From positions 1 to 10,637 of the forward strand of contig JACQAR010000027.1 in the NCBI GenBank assembly GCA_016194825.1: a stretch of DNA of 10,637 nt, written 5' to 3'. Source of the stretch: Chlamydiia bacterium (GTDB lineage: Bacteria > Chlamydiota > Chlamydiia > Chlamydiales > SM23-39). The notes under the pieces are model-generated. The model was not told the origin of the DNA. It saw only the letters and a list, made by a program, of their open reading frames with translations, and did no database searches. Below, piece by piece: positions 1 to 6,248 of this stretch. How positions within the stretch are numbered: position 1 is the stretch's first letter; each line of letters starts with the position of its first letter. Both the position numbers and the translations under genes were made by a program.

Positions 1-320
1 AAGGGGGAGCAGGCGCTATTTCCGTCATAGGGAACCTCTTTCCAAAACTTTGGAAACAGATGATCACGCTGGCTTTACAAGGAAAATGGCTAGAAGCGGA
101 GAGGCTGAACGAACGACTTCTCCCAACGGTCAGGGCGATGTTTTTAGAGACCAATCCTCAATGCGTCAAGTGGATGGCTGAGTGGTTGGGGTTAGGAGAG
201 GCACATCACCGTCTTCCCCTTTTAGGTATTGCAGAGGAGACAAAAAGAACAATCAAAACAAAGATGCTACCGCTCTTCTTGCCTCACTTTTCTACAGGAG
301 CGAGATCCAACTTTCGGTAA
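1..320 (+). CDS. dapA: 4-hydroxy-tetrahydrodipicolinate synthase, C-terminal part (5' end outside window)
   Basis: This is the last ~105 codons of a gene that enters from the left; the frame is open from base 3 and stops with TAA at 318-320. DapA condenses pyruvate with aspartate semialdehyde in the cytoplasm, the first committed step to lysine and meso-diaminopimelate. The visible protein starts GGAGAISVIGN, which matches the GGxGVISVxxN strand of the DapA barrel. It continues through a helix with ALQGKWLEAERLNERLLP and then NPQCVKWMAEWLGLG and RLPL, in the same order as the E. coli DapA C-terminus (family knowledge, from memory). The catalytic lysine and tyrosine lie upstream and cannot be checked. 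The tail after KTKMLPLF, about 14 residues, is longer than usual and overlaps the 3' end of the opposite-strand purB by 37 bp. No terminator is visible between the two genes. Confidence 0.93.
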   Translation, partial: GGAGAISVIGNLFPKLWKQMITLALQGKWLEAERLNERLLPTVRAMFLETNPQCVKWMAEWLGLGEAHHRLPLLGIAEETKRTIKTKMLPLFLPHFSTGARSNFR

Positions 321-1672
321 CGGCGCAAGAAAGGATAGACTTCTTGCCGAATGAAGTTCTGCACCTGTTTGGGCGCATTGCCGATCAATCTGTCGATCGT
401 TAATAGAGGCGCCAGCTCTTGTTTTTTCCAGCCTAATTTCCGTTGAAGTGCGGGAAGAATTTGGTCTGTGGGAAGGGAGGCAATTTTTTTGAGCAGTTCG
501 TGGGTCTCTTGCCGATCTTTGCCTTTTAAGACCGCCTTCATCAGAACATTTTCCAACACGAGATGAGGCGATTGGTCTTTGAGATGCTCTTTGGCCTTTT
601 TTTCATCGATAGAAAGATGGGAGACGAGATGGTGCAAAAGCTGCAAGATCGCGTCGACACCTAAAAAGGCTTCAGGAAGGGTGAGGCGTCGGTTTGAAGA
701 ATCGTCCAAACTCCTTTCTAACCACTGAGTCGCAGCAGTGTATGGCCCATTTTGAGACAGCGAGATCACAAAGCGGGCCAGACCGCAGATTCTCTCCGAG
801 TAGATCGGATTGCGCTTGTGGGGCATGGCAGAAGAGCCCACTTGCTGTGGATCAAAAGACTCCAACATCTCGCCTTCATGCGCTAAAAGGCGTATATCGG
901 TTGCCATTTTGTGTACACTCGAGGCAAAGGATGCAAGGGAGTGGAGGATGTAAAGGTCTATTTTTCTAGTATAGGTTTGCCCAGAAATGGGTAGAACACG
1001 AGCAAATCCCATGGCTTTGGCGATGAGCGTTTCCATTTGTTCTACTTTTGGACTCGAGCCGTTGAAAAGTGTGAGGAATGCGCTTTGGGTGCCAGTGGCT
1101 CCTTTAGCGCCTAAGAAAGGGAGCTGAGAGATGAGCCGTTCCCATTCGAGGCCATCTAGCAATAGATCTTGCAGCCAAAGCGTAGCTCGTTTTCCAAACG
1201 TGGTAGGCTGAGCACTTTGAAAGTGGGTATATCCTACACAAGGAGTCTTTGCTTTTTTCTCGGCAAATGCTGCAAGGAGCCGGATGACTTGAGCGAGTTT
1301 TTGCAAGAGAAGCTGAAGAGCCTCTTTCATGATGATGAGATCGGCATTATCGGTGACATAGCAAGAGGTGGCTCCCAGATGTAGAATGCCTCTTGCTTTG
1401 GGACATTGATCGCCAAAGGCATAGATGTGTGCCATCACATCGTGTTTCAACTTCTTTTCATACGAAGAGATTGCTTGCCACGGGATATGACTTTGCTGTT
1501 TTTCCATCTCTGTGATTTGTTCAGAGGTGATGGGGAGCCCGAGTTTTCTTTGCGCTTTGGCGAGCGCAATCCAAAGAGAGCGGAAACAAAGAGCCCTCTT
1601 TCTCTCCGAAAAGAGTGCAGACATTTCATCGCTTGCGTAGCGCGATGAAAAAGGGCTCACATATGTATCCAT
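284..1672 (-). CDS. purB: adenylosuccinate lyase, animal/eukaryote-like type
   Basis: The 462-aa protein belongs to the fumarase/aspartase superfamily. Adenylosuccinate lyase removes fumarate from adenylosuccinate to give AMP, and from SAICAR in de novo purine synthesis. Visible landmarks are SRYAS..EM near residues 10-17, KLKHDVMAH at 75-82, the LGATSCYVTDNADL block at 99-112, GYTHFQ around His150 (general acid region), GQTYTRK at 231-237 and the superfamily signature GSSAMPHKRNP at 279-289 with its catalytic serine loop. Block by block this follows human ADSL (HDVMAH, LGATSCYV.DN.DLI, GQTYTRK, RTLDDS.NRR), recalled from memory, much better than E. coli or Bacillus PurB. The ATG directly abuts the TAA of the pGP6-D-like gene (TAAATG) and has no clear Shine-Dalgarno, so translation probably depends on re-initiation. 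It is the last gene of the thrS cluster. No purA is in the window, so I cannot say whether it serves salvage or full synthesis. Confidence 0.96.
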   Translation of the reverse strand: MDTYVSPFSSRYASDEMSALFSERKRALCFRSLWIALAKAQRKLGLPITSEQITEMEKQQSHIPWQAISSYEKKLKHDVMAHIYAFGDQCPKARGILHLGATSCYVTDNADLIIMKEALQLLLQKLAQVIRLLAAFAEKKAKTPCVGYTHFQSAQPTTFGKRATLWLQDLLLDGLEWERLISQLPFLGAKGATGTQSAFLTLFNGSSPKVEQMETLIAKAMGFARVLPISGQTYTRKIDLYILHSLASFASSVHKMATDIRLLAHEGEMLESFDPQQVGSSAMPHKRNPIYSERICGLARFVISLSQNGPYTAATQWLERSLDDSSNRRLTLPEAFLGVDAILQLLHHLVSHLSIDEKKAKEHLKDQSPHLVLENVLMKAVLKGKDRQETHELLKKIASLPTDQILPALQRKLGWKKQELAPLLTIDRLIGNAPKQVQNFIRQEVYPFLRRYRKLDLAPVEK

Positions 1673-2425
1673 TTAATGACGTTTATGCAGAAGTGCTTGC
1701 AGTTGAGAAAGTAAGTGCTGCATCTGCTGCTTCTCATCCTCTTCAGGGCGACATTGCGGATTTTTCAAAATGTCTTTAGCTCGTTTCAAATAGCCAAGGG
1801 CGTGAGAGGCAAAATTGGGAGTCCGTCGGTCATCTTCAGAGAGAGGAAATTCCTTACGAATGAGGCTGAGGATTTCTTTTTTGACCTGTCCTGCATAGCT
1901 CTCGACAAGTCTTTGCTTTTGTTCCAGCGTTCCCGAGCGGCTTGCTAAGCTATAGATCGCCTGTCTTGGCATTTCGTCGAGTTTCGGGTGGAGATGGGGA
2001 GGCATTGTCGAGTAGAATTCGAAATACTGCAAAAAGTTGTAGGGGGTTTGCCGATTGCCATATGTCGAAAACAACCAAGCTGTAAAGGCACCGTCGCGAT
2101 ATTTTTTTAAAAGATCTTGTGCTCTTTTGATCCGCTCGCCGTGTAGCATGATCGCCTGATTGGTAATCGCTTTTACCTCAGAGGTAATGGCCATGAGCGC
2201 TTTCAAATCAGGATCGACGTCGTAACCTTCATTGGCTCGGTAATTTTTGAGGATTGTTTCGAGGGCATCCTTCTCTTGGTCATTTAAAGGAGCCACGCGA
2301 AAAATCCCTGAAAAACTAGAGAGATCTCCATTATTCGACTTCTCGACGAGCGCCGTCATTTTTGGCTGTTTCGTCTCTTTTTGTCTGAAACGGAGATTCA
2401 ATAGATCATTGAATTTGGACATCAT
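1673..2425 (-). CDS. pGP6-D-like protein (chlamydial plasmid-related family)
   Basis: The 250-aa protein resembles the Chlamydia virulence-plasmid protein pGP6-D (about 247 aa) and its chromosomal relative next to minD/parA and thrS (CT583 in C. trachomatis, from memory). The best-matching core is residues ~36-140: LSSFSGIFRV, then LKALMAITSEVKAI, then QAIMLHGERIKRAQ, and DGAFTAWL followed by YGNRQTPYNFLQYF. The protein is mostly helical and charged, with no signal peptide or membrane segment. The molecular function of the family is not firmly known; replication, partition or regulatory roles have been suggested. Its start overlaps the parA stop as ATGA (2422-2425), and a GAGGG ribosome site sits 4 nt upstream. 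A second in-frame ATG at 2422 gives better spacing (7 nt) and an MSKF N-terminus. Together with parA it repeats on the chromosome the pGP5-D/pGP6-D order of the chlamydial plasmid. Confidence 0.88.
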   Translation of the reverse strand: MMSKFNDLLNLRFRQKETKQPKMTALVEKSNNGDLSSFSGIFRVAPLNDQEKDALETILKNYRANEGYDVDPDLKALMAITSEVKAITNQAIMLHGERIKRAQDLLKKYRDGAFTAWLFSTYGNRQTPYNFLQYFEFYSTMPPHLHPKLDEMPRQAIYSLASRSGTLEQKQRLVESYAGQVKKEILSLIRKEFPLSEDDRRTPNFASHALGYLKRAKDILKNPQCRPEEDEKQQMQHLLSQLQALLHKRH

Positions 2426-3177
2426 TCAACCCTCTTCACTAATTCTGTGGCGAGCTCTATATAGTCATCCGATGCACGCGCCTTCGGAGCCGTGTCAAAG
2501 ATCGACCTTCCATAGATTGTCGCCTCTGAGACCTTAATATCGCGTCGGACTCTTGCGTTCAAGAGTTTTCCTGGAAAGGTTTGGTCGATCACTTTTAAAA
2601 AGGCATCATTGCTTCTTCCTCTCGGATTCCAAAACGAAAGCAAGACGCCCAGCACTTTTGTTTGGTGTCTCTCTGCAATGTTTTGAATGAACAGAGAAAG
2701 GCGCTGCAGTCCTTTGATGCTGTAGAATTCGGGAGTAGCACAGACAAGAGAATAATCAGACGCAATCAAAGCTGACTCTGTGAGCCAACAGAGAGAAGGC
2801 GGTGTGTCAATCAACACAAAATCATAGGGTAAATCGCGCAAGATTTCCTTGAGCCGTTCATGCGAATAACGATCGGCTGCTAAAGATCCGGAGACTTCTA
2901 CCCTCTCTAACCAAGTATCCGCAGGCACAATGTGCAGGTTGGGAATACAGGTGGTTAAAATGACGTCTTGCAGAGCTTTTTCCCCTTGCAAAACAGGCGC
3001 CATACTGTCCTGTTCGTCGGGATCAAAGCCAAGACCGGTGGTCAGGTTGGCTTGCGCATCGAAATCGATGAGCAATACCTTTTTTTTATGGAATTTACAA
3101 AGAGCGGCTCCAATATTGAGAGAAGTAGACGTCTTAGCAGTCCCTCCCTTGAAGCTACTCACAGTGATCACAGGCAT
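2422..3177 (-). CDS. ParA/MinD-family ATPase (chromosomal pGP5-D/CT582-like)
   Basis: The 251-aa P-loop ATPase has a deviant Walker A box KGGTAKTS at residues 10-17 with the ParA/MinD signature lysine (K10), a Walker A' box LLIDFDAQANL at 35-45 (D38, D40) and a Walker B box FVLIDTPPS at 120-128. It has no N-terminal helix-turn-helix extension and no obvious C-terminal MinD amphipathic helix, so a ParA/Soj-like or pGP5-D-like role is more likely than a MinD division role, even though Chlamydia relatives are often labelled minD. Such ATPases dimerise on ATP and bind DNA non-specifically to move or organise cargo. A strong ribosome site GAGGA lies just before the ATG, and its first bases are part of the TGA stop of thrS. 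No ParB gene or parS-like site was seen here. The partner is likely the pGP6-D-like protein encoded directly downstream. Confidence 0.92.
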   Translation of the reverse strand: MPVITVSSFKGGTAKTSTSLNIGAALCKFHKKKVLLIDFDAQANLTTGLGFDPDEQDSMAPVLQGEKALQDVILTTCIPNLHIVPADTWLERVEVSGSLAADRYSHERLKEILRDLPYDFVLIDTPPSLCWLTESALIASDYSLVCATPEFYSIKGLQRLSLFIQNIAERHQTKVLGVLLSFWNPRGRSNDAFLKVIDQTFPGKLLNARVRRDIKVSEATIYGRSIFDTAPKARASDDYIELATELVKRVE

Positions 3178-3184
3178 GCGATCC

Positions 3185-5107
3185 TCATGTTACAGAATAC
3201 GGTGACATCAAAGCGCGCTCTTCGCGCTCTTTTACGACTTTAGCAAGAAAATCGGAAATGTCAACCTCGCCGTGCACCACATTGTCTCGCGTTCGAAGAG
3301 ACACGGTCTGATTTTGCACCTCTTGGTCTCCGATCGTGAGCATGTAATTGGCTTTTAAAAGTTGAGCATTGCGCACTTTTTTACCCACCGATTCATGCGA
3401 ATCATCAATGTCGCAGAGAATCCCCTGTTTTTGGATCTTTTTCTGGATTTCTTGGGCATAAGGAACGTGCCGATCGGCAACAGCCAAGATTTTCACTTGA
3501 TAAGGACTGAGCCACAAGGGGAATTTTCCTGCGAAATGTTCGACCAATATCCCAAAAAATCGCTCAATGGAACCAAAGAGAGCCACATGGAGCATGACAG
3601 GGCGTTTATGCCCCCCATCGCTATCGACGTATTCCAACTCAAAGCGCTGCGGCAAGAACATATCGAGCTGTACCGTTCCGCACTGCCAATGTCTTCCGAG
3701 CGCATCGCGGATATGAATATCAATCTTCGGTCCATAAAAGGCGCCATCTCCTTCATTGACTCGGTACGGATGACCCCAATCGTCGAGCGCTCCCTTTAAA
3801 CCATCGGTGGCGATTTGCCAATCTTCATCTGTCCCAATCGTCTTCGATTTTTCCGGGCGAGTCGAAAGTTCTAGGCGATACGACAGGCCAAATGTCATGT
3901 AAAGCTGGTTCCCCAGCTCGAGAACACGCCGGATCTCTTCCCGGATCTGATCTGGTCGCATAAAGAGGTGCGCATCATCTTGGTGGAAGCCGCGGACGCG
4001 GAAAAGACCGTTCAAAGCGCCTGATGCCTCAAAGCGATGGACGTGACCAATTTCAGCAACCCGCAGTGGGAGTTCGCGGTAGCTGTGGACAGCGCTTCGG
4101 TAATAGAGCATACAGCCGGGGCAGTTCATCGGCTTGATCGCGAACTGCCGGTTTTCTACTTCCGAGAGGAACATGTTTTCTCGATAATGGAACCAATGCC
4201 CAGAACGCTCCCACAACTCTTTACTCATGATCGATGGAGTCTTGATCTCGACATAGTCAGGGGTTTTGAGTGTTCGGATGAATTCGATCAATCGGTTCCA
4301 AACAGTCAGGCCGCGCGGGTGGATAAAAGGCATGCCGGGCGCTTCTTCTTTGAAGGAAAAAAGATCGAGCGCCTGTCCCAGTACTTTGTGGTCCCGTTTT
4401 TTTGCCTCTTCTAAAAGATGCAGATACTCTTTTAATTGCTTGCGATCGGGAAAAGAAATCGCATAAACGCGAGTCAACATTGCCCGCGAAGAGTCGCCGC
4501 GCCAATACGCTCCCGATGTTTTGAGCACTTTGAACGCCTTGATCTTGTTGAGAGCCGCCATGTGCGGACCTCTGCACAAATCAAAAAATTCTCCTTGGCG
4601 GTAAGCAGAGAAGCCCCCTTTTTCATCAAAGCTGTCGATGAGCTCGCATTTATAAGTGTTTTTTACAAACGCCTCTCTTGCTTCTTGCTTATTAGCAAAC
4701 TCAATGCGCTGTGTCTTGTGGTTTTCAGCCAAGATCTTTTCCACTTCCGCTTCAATCTTCTCGAAGTCCTGGTCCGACAAGGTCAAGTTGCCAAAATCAT
4801 AGTAAAAACCATTTTCGATTGGGGGGCCAATGGTAGGCTGAGCATTTGGCCAAAGGCGCAAAATCGCTTGCGCTAGGACGTGAGCCGAAGTATGCCAAAA
4901 AACTTCTTGCCCTTTCGGATCTTCGAAATTCCAAAACTGGACCTCATCCCCTTCTTTCAATGGGTAGTTGAAATCGCGCAATTGCCCATTGATCGCGACC
5001 GTCACAGCTTGATTCGGCGCCGTCAAATGGAGCTTTTCTGCGACTTCTTTAGGCGTGCTAGCGTTAGGGAGTTCAAGAATTTGGTTGGGGTGGACTTTGA
5101 CTTTCAT
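3185..5107 (-). CDS. thrS: threonyl-tRNA synthetase
   Basis: The 640-aa class II aminoacyl-tRNA synthetase charges tRNA-Thr in the cytoplasm. The domains in order are an N-terminal TGS domain (~1-62), an editing domain with HTSAH at 72-76 and DLCRGPH with Cys178, then a catalytic core and an anticodon-binding domain from ~residue 535. The three zinc ligands expected from E. coli ThrS are present as Cys329 (MNCPG), His380 (DDAHLF) and His507 (MLHVALFG). Motif 2 (HRFEASGAL then FRVRGFHQDD) and motif 3 (GSIERFFGILVEH) are intact. Length is as in E. coli (642). The frame stays open to 5158, but the start at 5107 is preferred because the protein then begins MKVKVHPNQILELP like other TGS domains, and the promoter -10 box lies at 5136-5141. 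The Shine-Dalgarno is weak (AGGT, 4 nt from the ATG). It is the first gene of the minus-strand cluster. No T-box or other tRNA-sensing leader is visible. Confidence 0.97.
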   Translation of the reverse strand: MKVKVHPNQILELPNASTPKEVAEKLHLTAPNQAVTVAINGQLRDFNYPLKEGDEVQFWNFEDPKGQEVFWHTSAHVLAQAILRLWPNAQPTIGPPIENGFYYDFGNLTLSDQDFEKIEAEVEKILAENHKTQRIEFANKQEAREAFVKNTYKCELIDSFDEKGGFSAYRQGEFFDLCRGPHMAALNKIKAFKVLKTSGAYWRGDSSRAMLTRVYAISFPDRKQLKEYLHLLEEAKKRDHKVLGQALDLFSFKEEAPGMPFIHPRGLTVWNRLIEFIRTLKTPDYVEIKTPSIMSKELWERSGHWFHYRENMFLSEVENRQFAIKPMNCPGCMLYYRSAVHSYRELPLRVAEIGHVHRFEASGALNGLFRVRGFHQDDAHLFMRPDQIREEIRRVLELGNQLYMTFGLSYRLELSTRPEKSKTIGTDEDWQIATDGLKGALDDWGHPYRVNEGDGAFYGPKIDIHIRDALGRHWQCGTVQLDMFLPQRFELEYVDSDGGHKRPVMLHVALFGSIERFFGILVEHFAGKFPLWLSPYQVKILAVADRHVPYAQEIQKKIQKQGILCDIDDSHESVGKKVRNAQLLKANYMLTIGDQEVQNQTVSLRTRDNVVHGEVDISDFLAKVVKEREERALMSPYSVT

Positions 5108-5135
5108 AATGACCTGGTTAAACTGATACCGAAAA

Positions 5136-5164
5136 ATTGTACACCAGCTACAGGGCAATGTAAA
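5136..5164 (-). promoter_or_regulatory. thrS-cluster sigma70-type promoter
   Basis: On the minus strand TTTACA (-35, plus-strand 5159-5164, 5/6 match) is followed after exactly 17 bp by TACAAT (-10, plus-strand 5136-5141, 5/6 match). This would start transcription around 5129, about 20 nt before the thrS ATG. The -35 box lies inside the palindrome at 5157-5177, which is the outer end of the long inverted repeat. This is sequence evidence only; no start site has been mapped. Confidence 0.65.
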
Positions 5165-5177
5165 GCGGCTTTACATT
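5157..5177. promoter_or_regulatory. perfect 9-bp palindrome over the thrS -35 box (possible operator)
   Basis: AATGTAAAG and CTTTACATT face each other across 3 bp. The perfect dyad covers the -35 box of the thrS promoter and also presents TTTACA towards the other strand, with TAAAAA 17 bp downstream (5193-5198) as a weak -10 for the plus direction. It could be a repressor site, two back-to-back -35 boxes, or simply the end of the surrounding repeat element, since AATGTAAAGC recurs inverted at 5348-5357. Confidence 0.5.
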
Positions 5178-5357
5178 TATTAACCGGAGCAGTAAAAAGG
5201 TGAAAATCTGTTAGCTGCGGCCTTGCCATATCGATTTTCGCTCGGAATCCTTCGTGTTCAAGAATGTTATTCCTCGCGAAACCCGATCTGGCTTTGCCTC
5301 GCTGACGCATGTTGTCACCTTTTTACCGCCCCGGTTAATGGCGACTGGCTTTACATT
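5157..5357. repeat. ~200-bp long imperfect inverted repeat (MITE-like) between thrS and the MOMP-like gene
   Basis: The whole stretch folds back on itself around position ~5258. The outer arms are AATGTAAAGC at 5157-5166 and its complement at 5348-5357. The best inner arms are 5179-5203 and 5315-5339, 25 bp with 23 matches, starting ATTAACCGG and ending TAAAAAGGTGA. The match continues weakly inward (ATCG..TTTCGC) to GGAAT at 5244-5248 with ATTCC at 5269-5273. A 12-bp direct repeat GGCTTTACATTT (5167-5178 and 5347-5358) brackets the core. There is no convincing coding frame. Terminal inverted repeats with no transposase suggest a MITE or IS remnant; a large RNA hairpin or cruciform is the alternative. 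It fills most of the 274-bp gap between the divergent genes. Confidence 0.75.
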
Positions 5358-5381
5358 TGAAAGATTGAGTTGACTGAGGCT

Positions 5382-6194
5382 ATGGTAAGAACCATGTGTT
5401 GGAAAATATGTGTGGCGATGGGGGTTTGTGTCTCTGCCCTCTTTGCTTCGCCGGTTGGCAATCCCGCGTTCCCCCGCATCATCAAAGAAGGCTTTTACAT
5501 TCCCTCAGACATTTTAGTGAGTGTGCGTGCTGGCTATGAAGGCGATTTCGTGAGCGATGCCCGCCTCAACCAGACTATCGAAAGCTCTGGCAGAGTGGAT
5601 TCGTTTGTCCAAAATATCAATTCTGGCACCATTACCCTCAACGTCGCAGAACGGGTCGATTTCTATAGCATATTAGGCGCTTCGCAGATCTGCGCTGATT
5701 GGCGCTATGAAGTGCCACAAAATAATACTTTTGTCGTCAATCGGGCCCAACTTGAGACTCTGACCCAATTTCTTTGGGGTGTCGGGGCTCGAGGGATTCT
5801 CTTCCAGACGGAGACGCTTACATTGGGCATTGGGGGGCGCTACTCATTCACAAATCCTGACCCCGTCTGGCTGCTGGTCAATGCTGTGAACCAGAATATT
5901 GCCGGCGCTAAGTGTCGTTGGTATGAATGGCAGTTCGATCTCGATTTTGCCTTTCAGATTGATCTTTTTATTCCCTACATCGGGGTGAAGTATTCCGGTG
6001 TGCGCGTGAAATTGGGTCATTTCCCAGAGCCCATTGCCATGAATGCTGCTACGACGAACCATTTTGAGGATCGGATCCCCGTTGGTGTCGTTCTTGGCTG
6101 TTCCATCTCCAATGGGAAATATTTTATGCTGAATGTCGAGGCGAGGTTGGTCAACGAAGAAGCGATGACCATCTCGGGCGACCTCAGGTTTTAA
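5382..6194 (+). CDS. MOMP-family outer membrane protein, short version
   Basis: The ~270-aa protein is a likely outer-membrane beta-barrel related to the chlamydial major outer membrane protein. It has a hydrophobic signal sequence ending VSALFA, followed by SPVGNPAFP; Chlamydia MOMP matures to LPVGNPAEP at the same place (from memory). Next comes VRAGYEGDFVSDARL, matching MRMGYYGDFVFDRVL. The C-terminus GKYFMLNVEARLVNEEA...DLRF matches KYAVTVETRLIDERA...QFRF and ends in the aromatic residue typical of barrels. It is about 120 residues shorter than Chlamydia MOMP, so surface loops or strands are reduced, and the mature part has only three cysteines. The start is uncertain: TTG at 5370, ATG at 5382 and ATG at 5394 are all in frame. 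ATG 5382 or 5394 gives a normal signal peptide; no well-spaced ribosome site decides between them. It reads away from the inverted repeat, and its promoter is not clear. Confidence 0.88.
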   Translation: MVRTMCWKICVAMGVCVSALFASPVGNPAFPRIIKEGFYIPSDILVSVRAGYEGDFVSDARLNQTIESSGRVDSFVQNINSGTITLNVAERVDFYSILGASQICADWRYEVPQNNTFVVNRAQLETLTQFLWGVGARGILFQTETLTLGIGGRYSFTNPDPVWLLVNAVNQNIAGAKCRWYEWQFDLDFAFQIDLFIPYIGVKYSGVRVKLGHFPEPIAMNAATTNHFEDRIPVGVVLGCSISNGKYFMLNVEARLVNEEAMTISGDLRF

Positions 6195-6223
6195 TTGTAT
6201 CTTAAAAGAGCTTTCCTTATAAT
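6195..6223 (+). promoter_or_regulatory. promoter for the putative porin gene
   Basis: TTGTAT (6195-6200, 4/6 to the -35 consensus) is followed after 17 bp by a perfect TATAAT (6218-6223). It begins immediately after the stop codon of the MOMP-like gene and predicts a short leader of about 20 nt before the ATG at 6249. This suggests the second barrel gene can be transcribed independently. AAGGA at 6238-6242, 6 nt before the ATG, is the ribosome site. Confidence 0.6.
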
Positions 6224-6248
6224 TGAGTCCTTTTTACAAGGAACTTAC

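Noticed and set aside
335..347. ATAGACTTCTTGC identical to the left end of the 7587-7811 element
   Set aside because: On the other strand it encodes the conserved QEVYPF of PurB, so the match is most likely chance; no inverted partner nearby.
3362..3799. 145-codon open frame on the plus strand
   Set aside because: It lies wholly antisense to the conserved thrS catalytic region, has no family resemblance and no ribosome site; it is a shadow of thrS.
4436..4876. 146-codon open frame on the plus strand
   Set aside because: Antisense to the ThrS editing domain; arginine/serine-rich composition typical of a shadow frame.
5108..5158. Upstream extension of thrS (17 extra residues)
   Set aside because: The extension overlaps the predicted promoter and does not resemble a TGS-domain N-terminus; ATG at 5107 fits the family.
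5108..5381. T-box or attenuator leader for thrS
   Set aside because: No T-box core sequence or leader threonine codons seen; the predicted leader is only about 20 nt.
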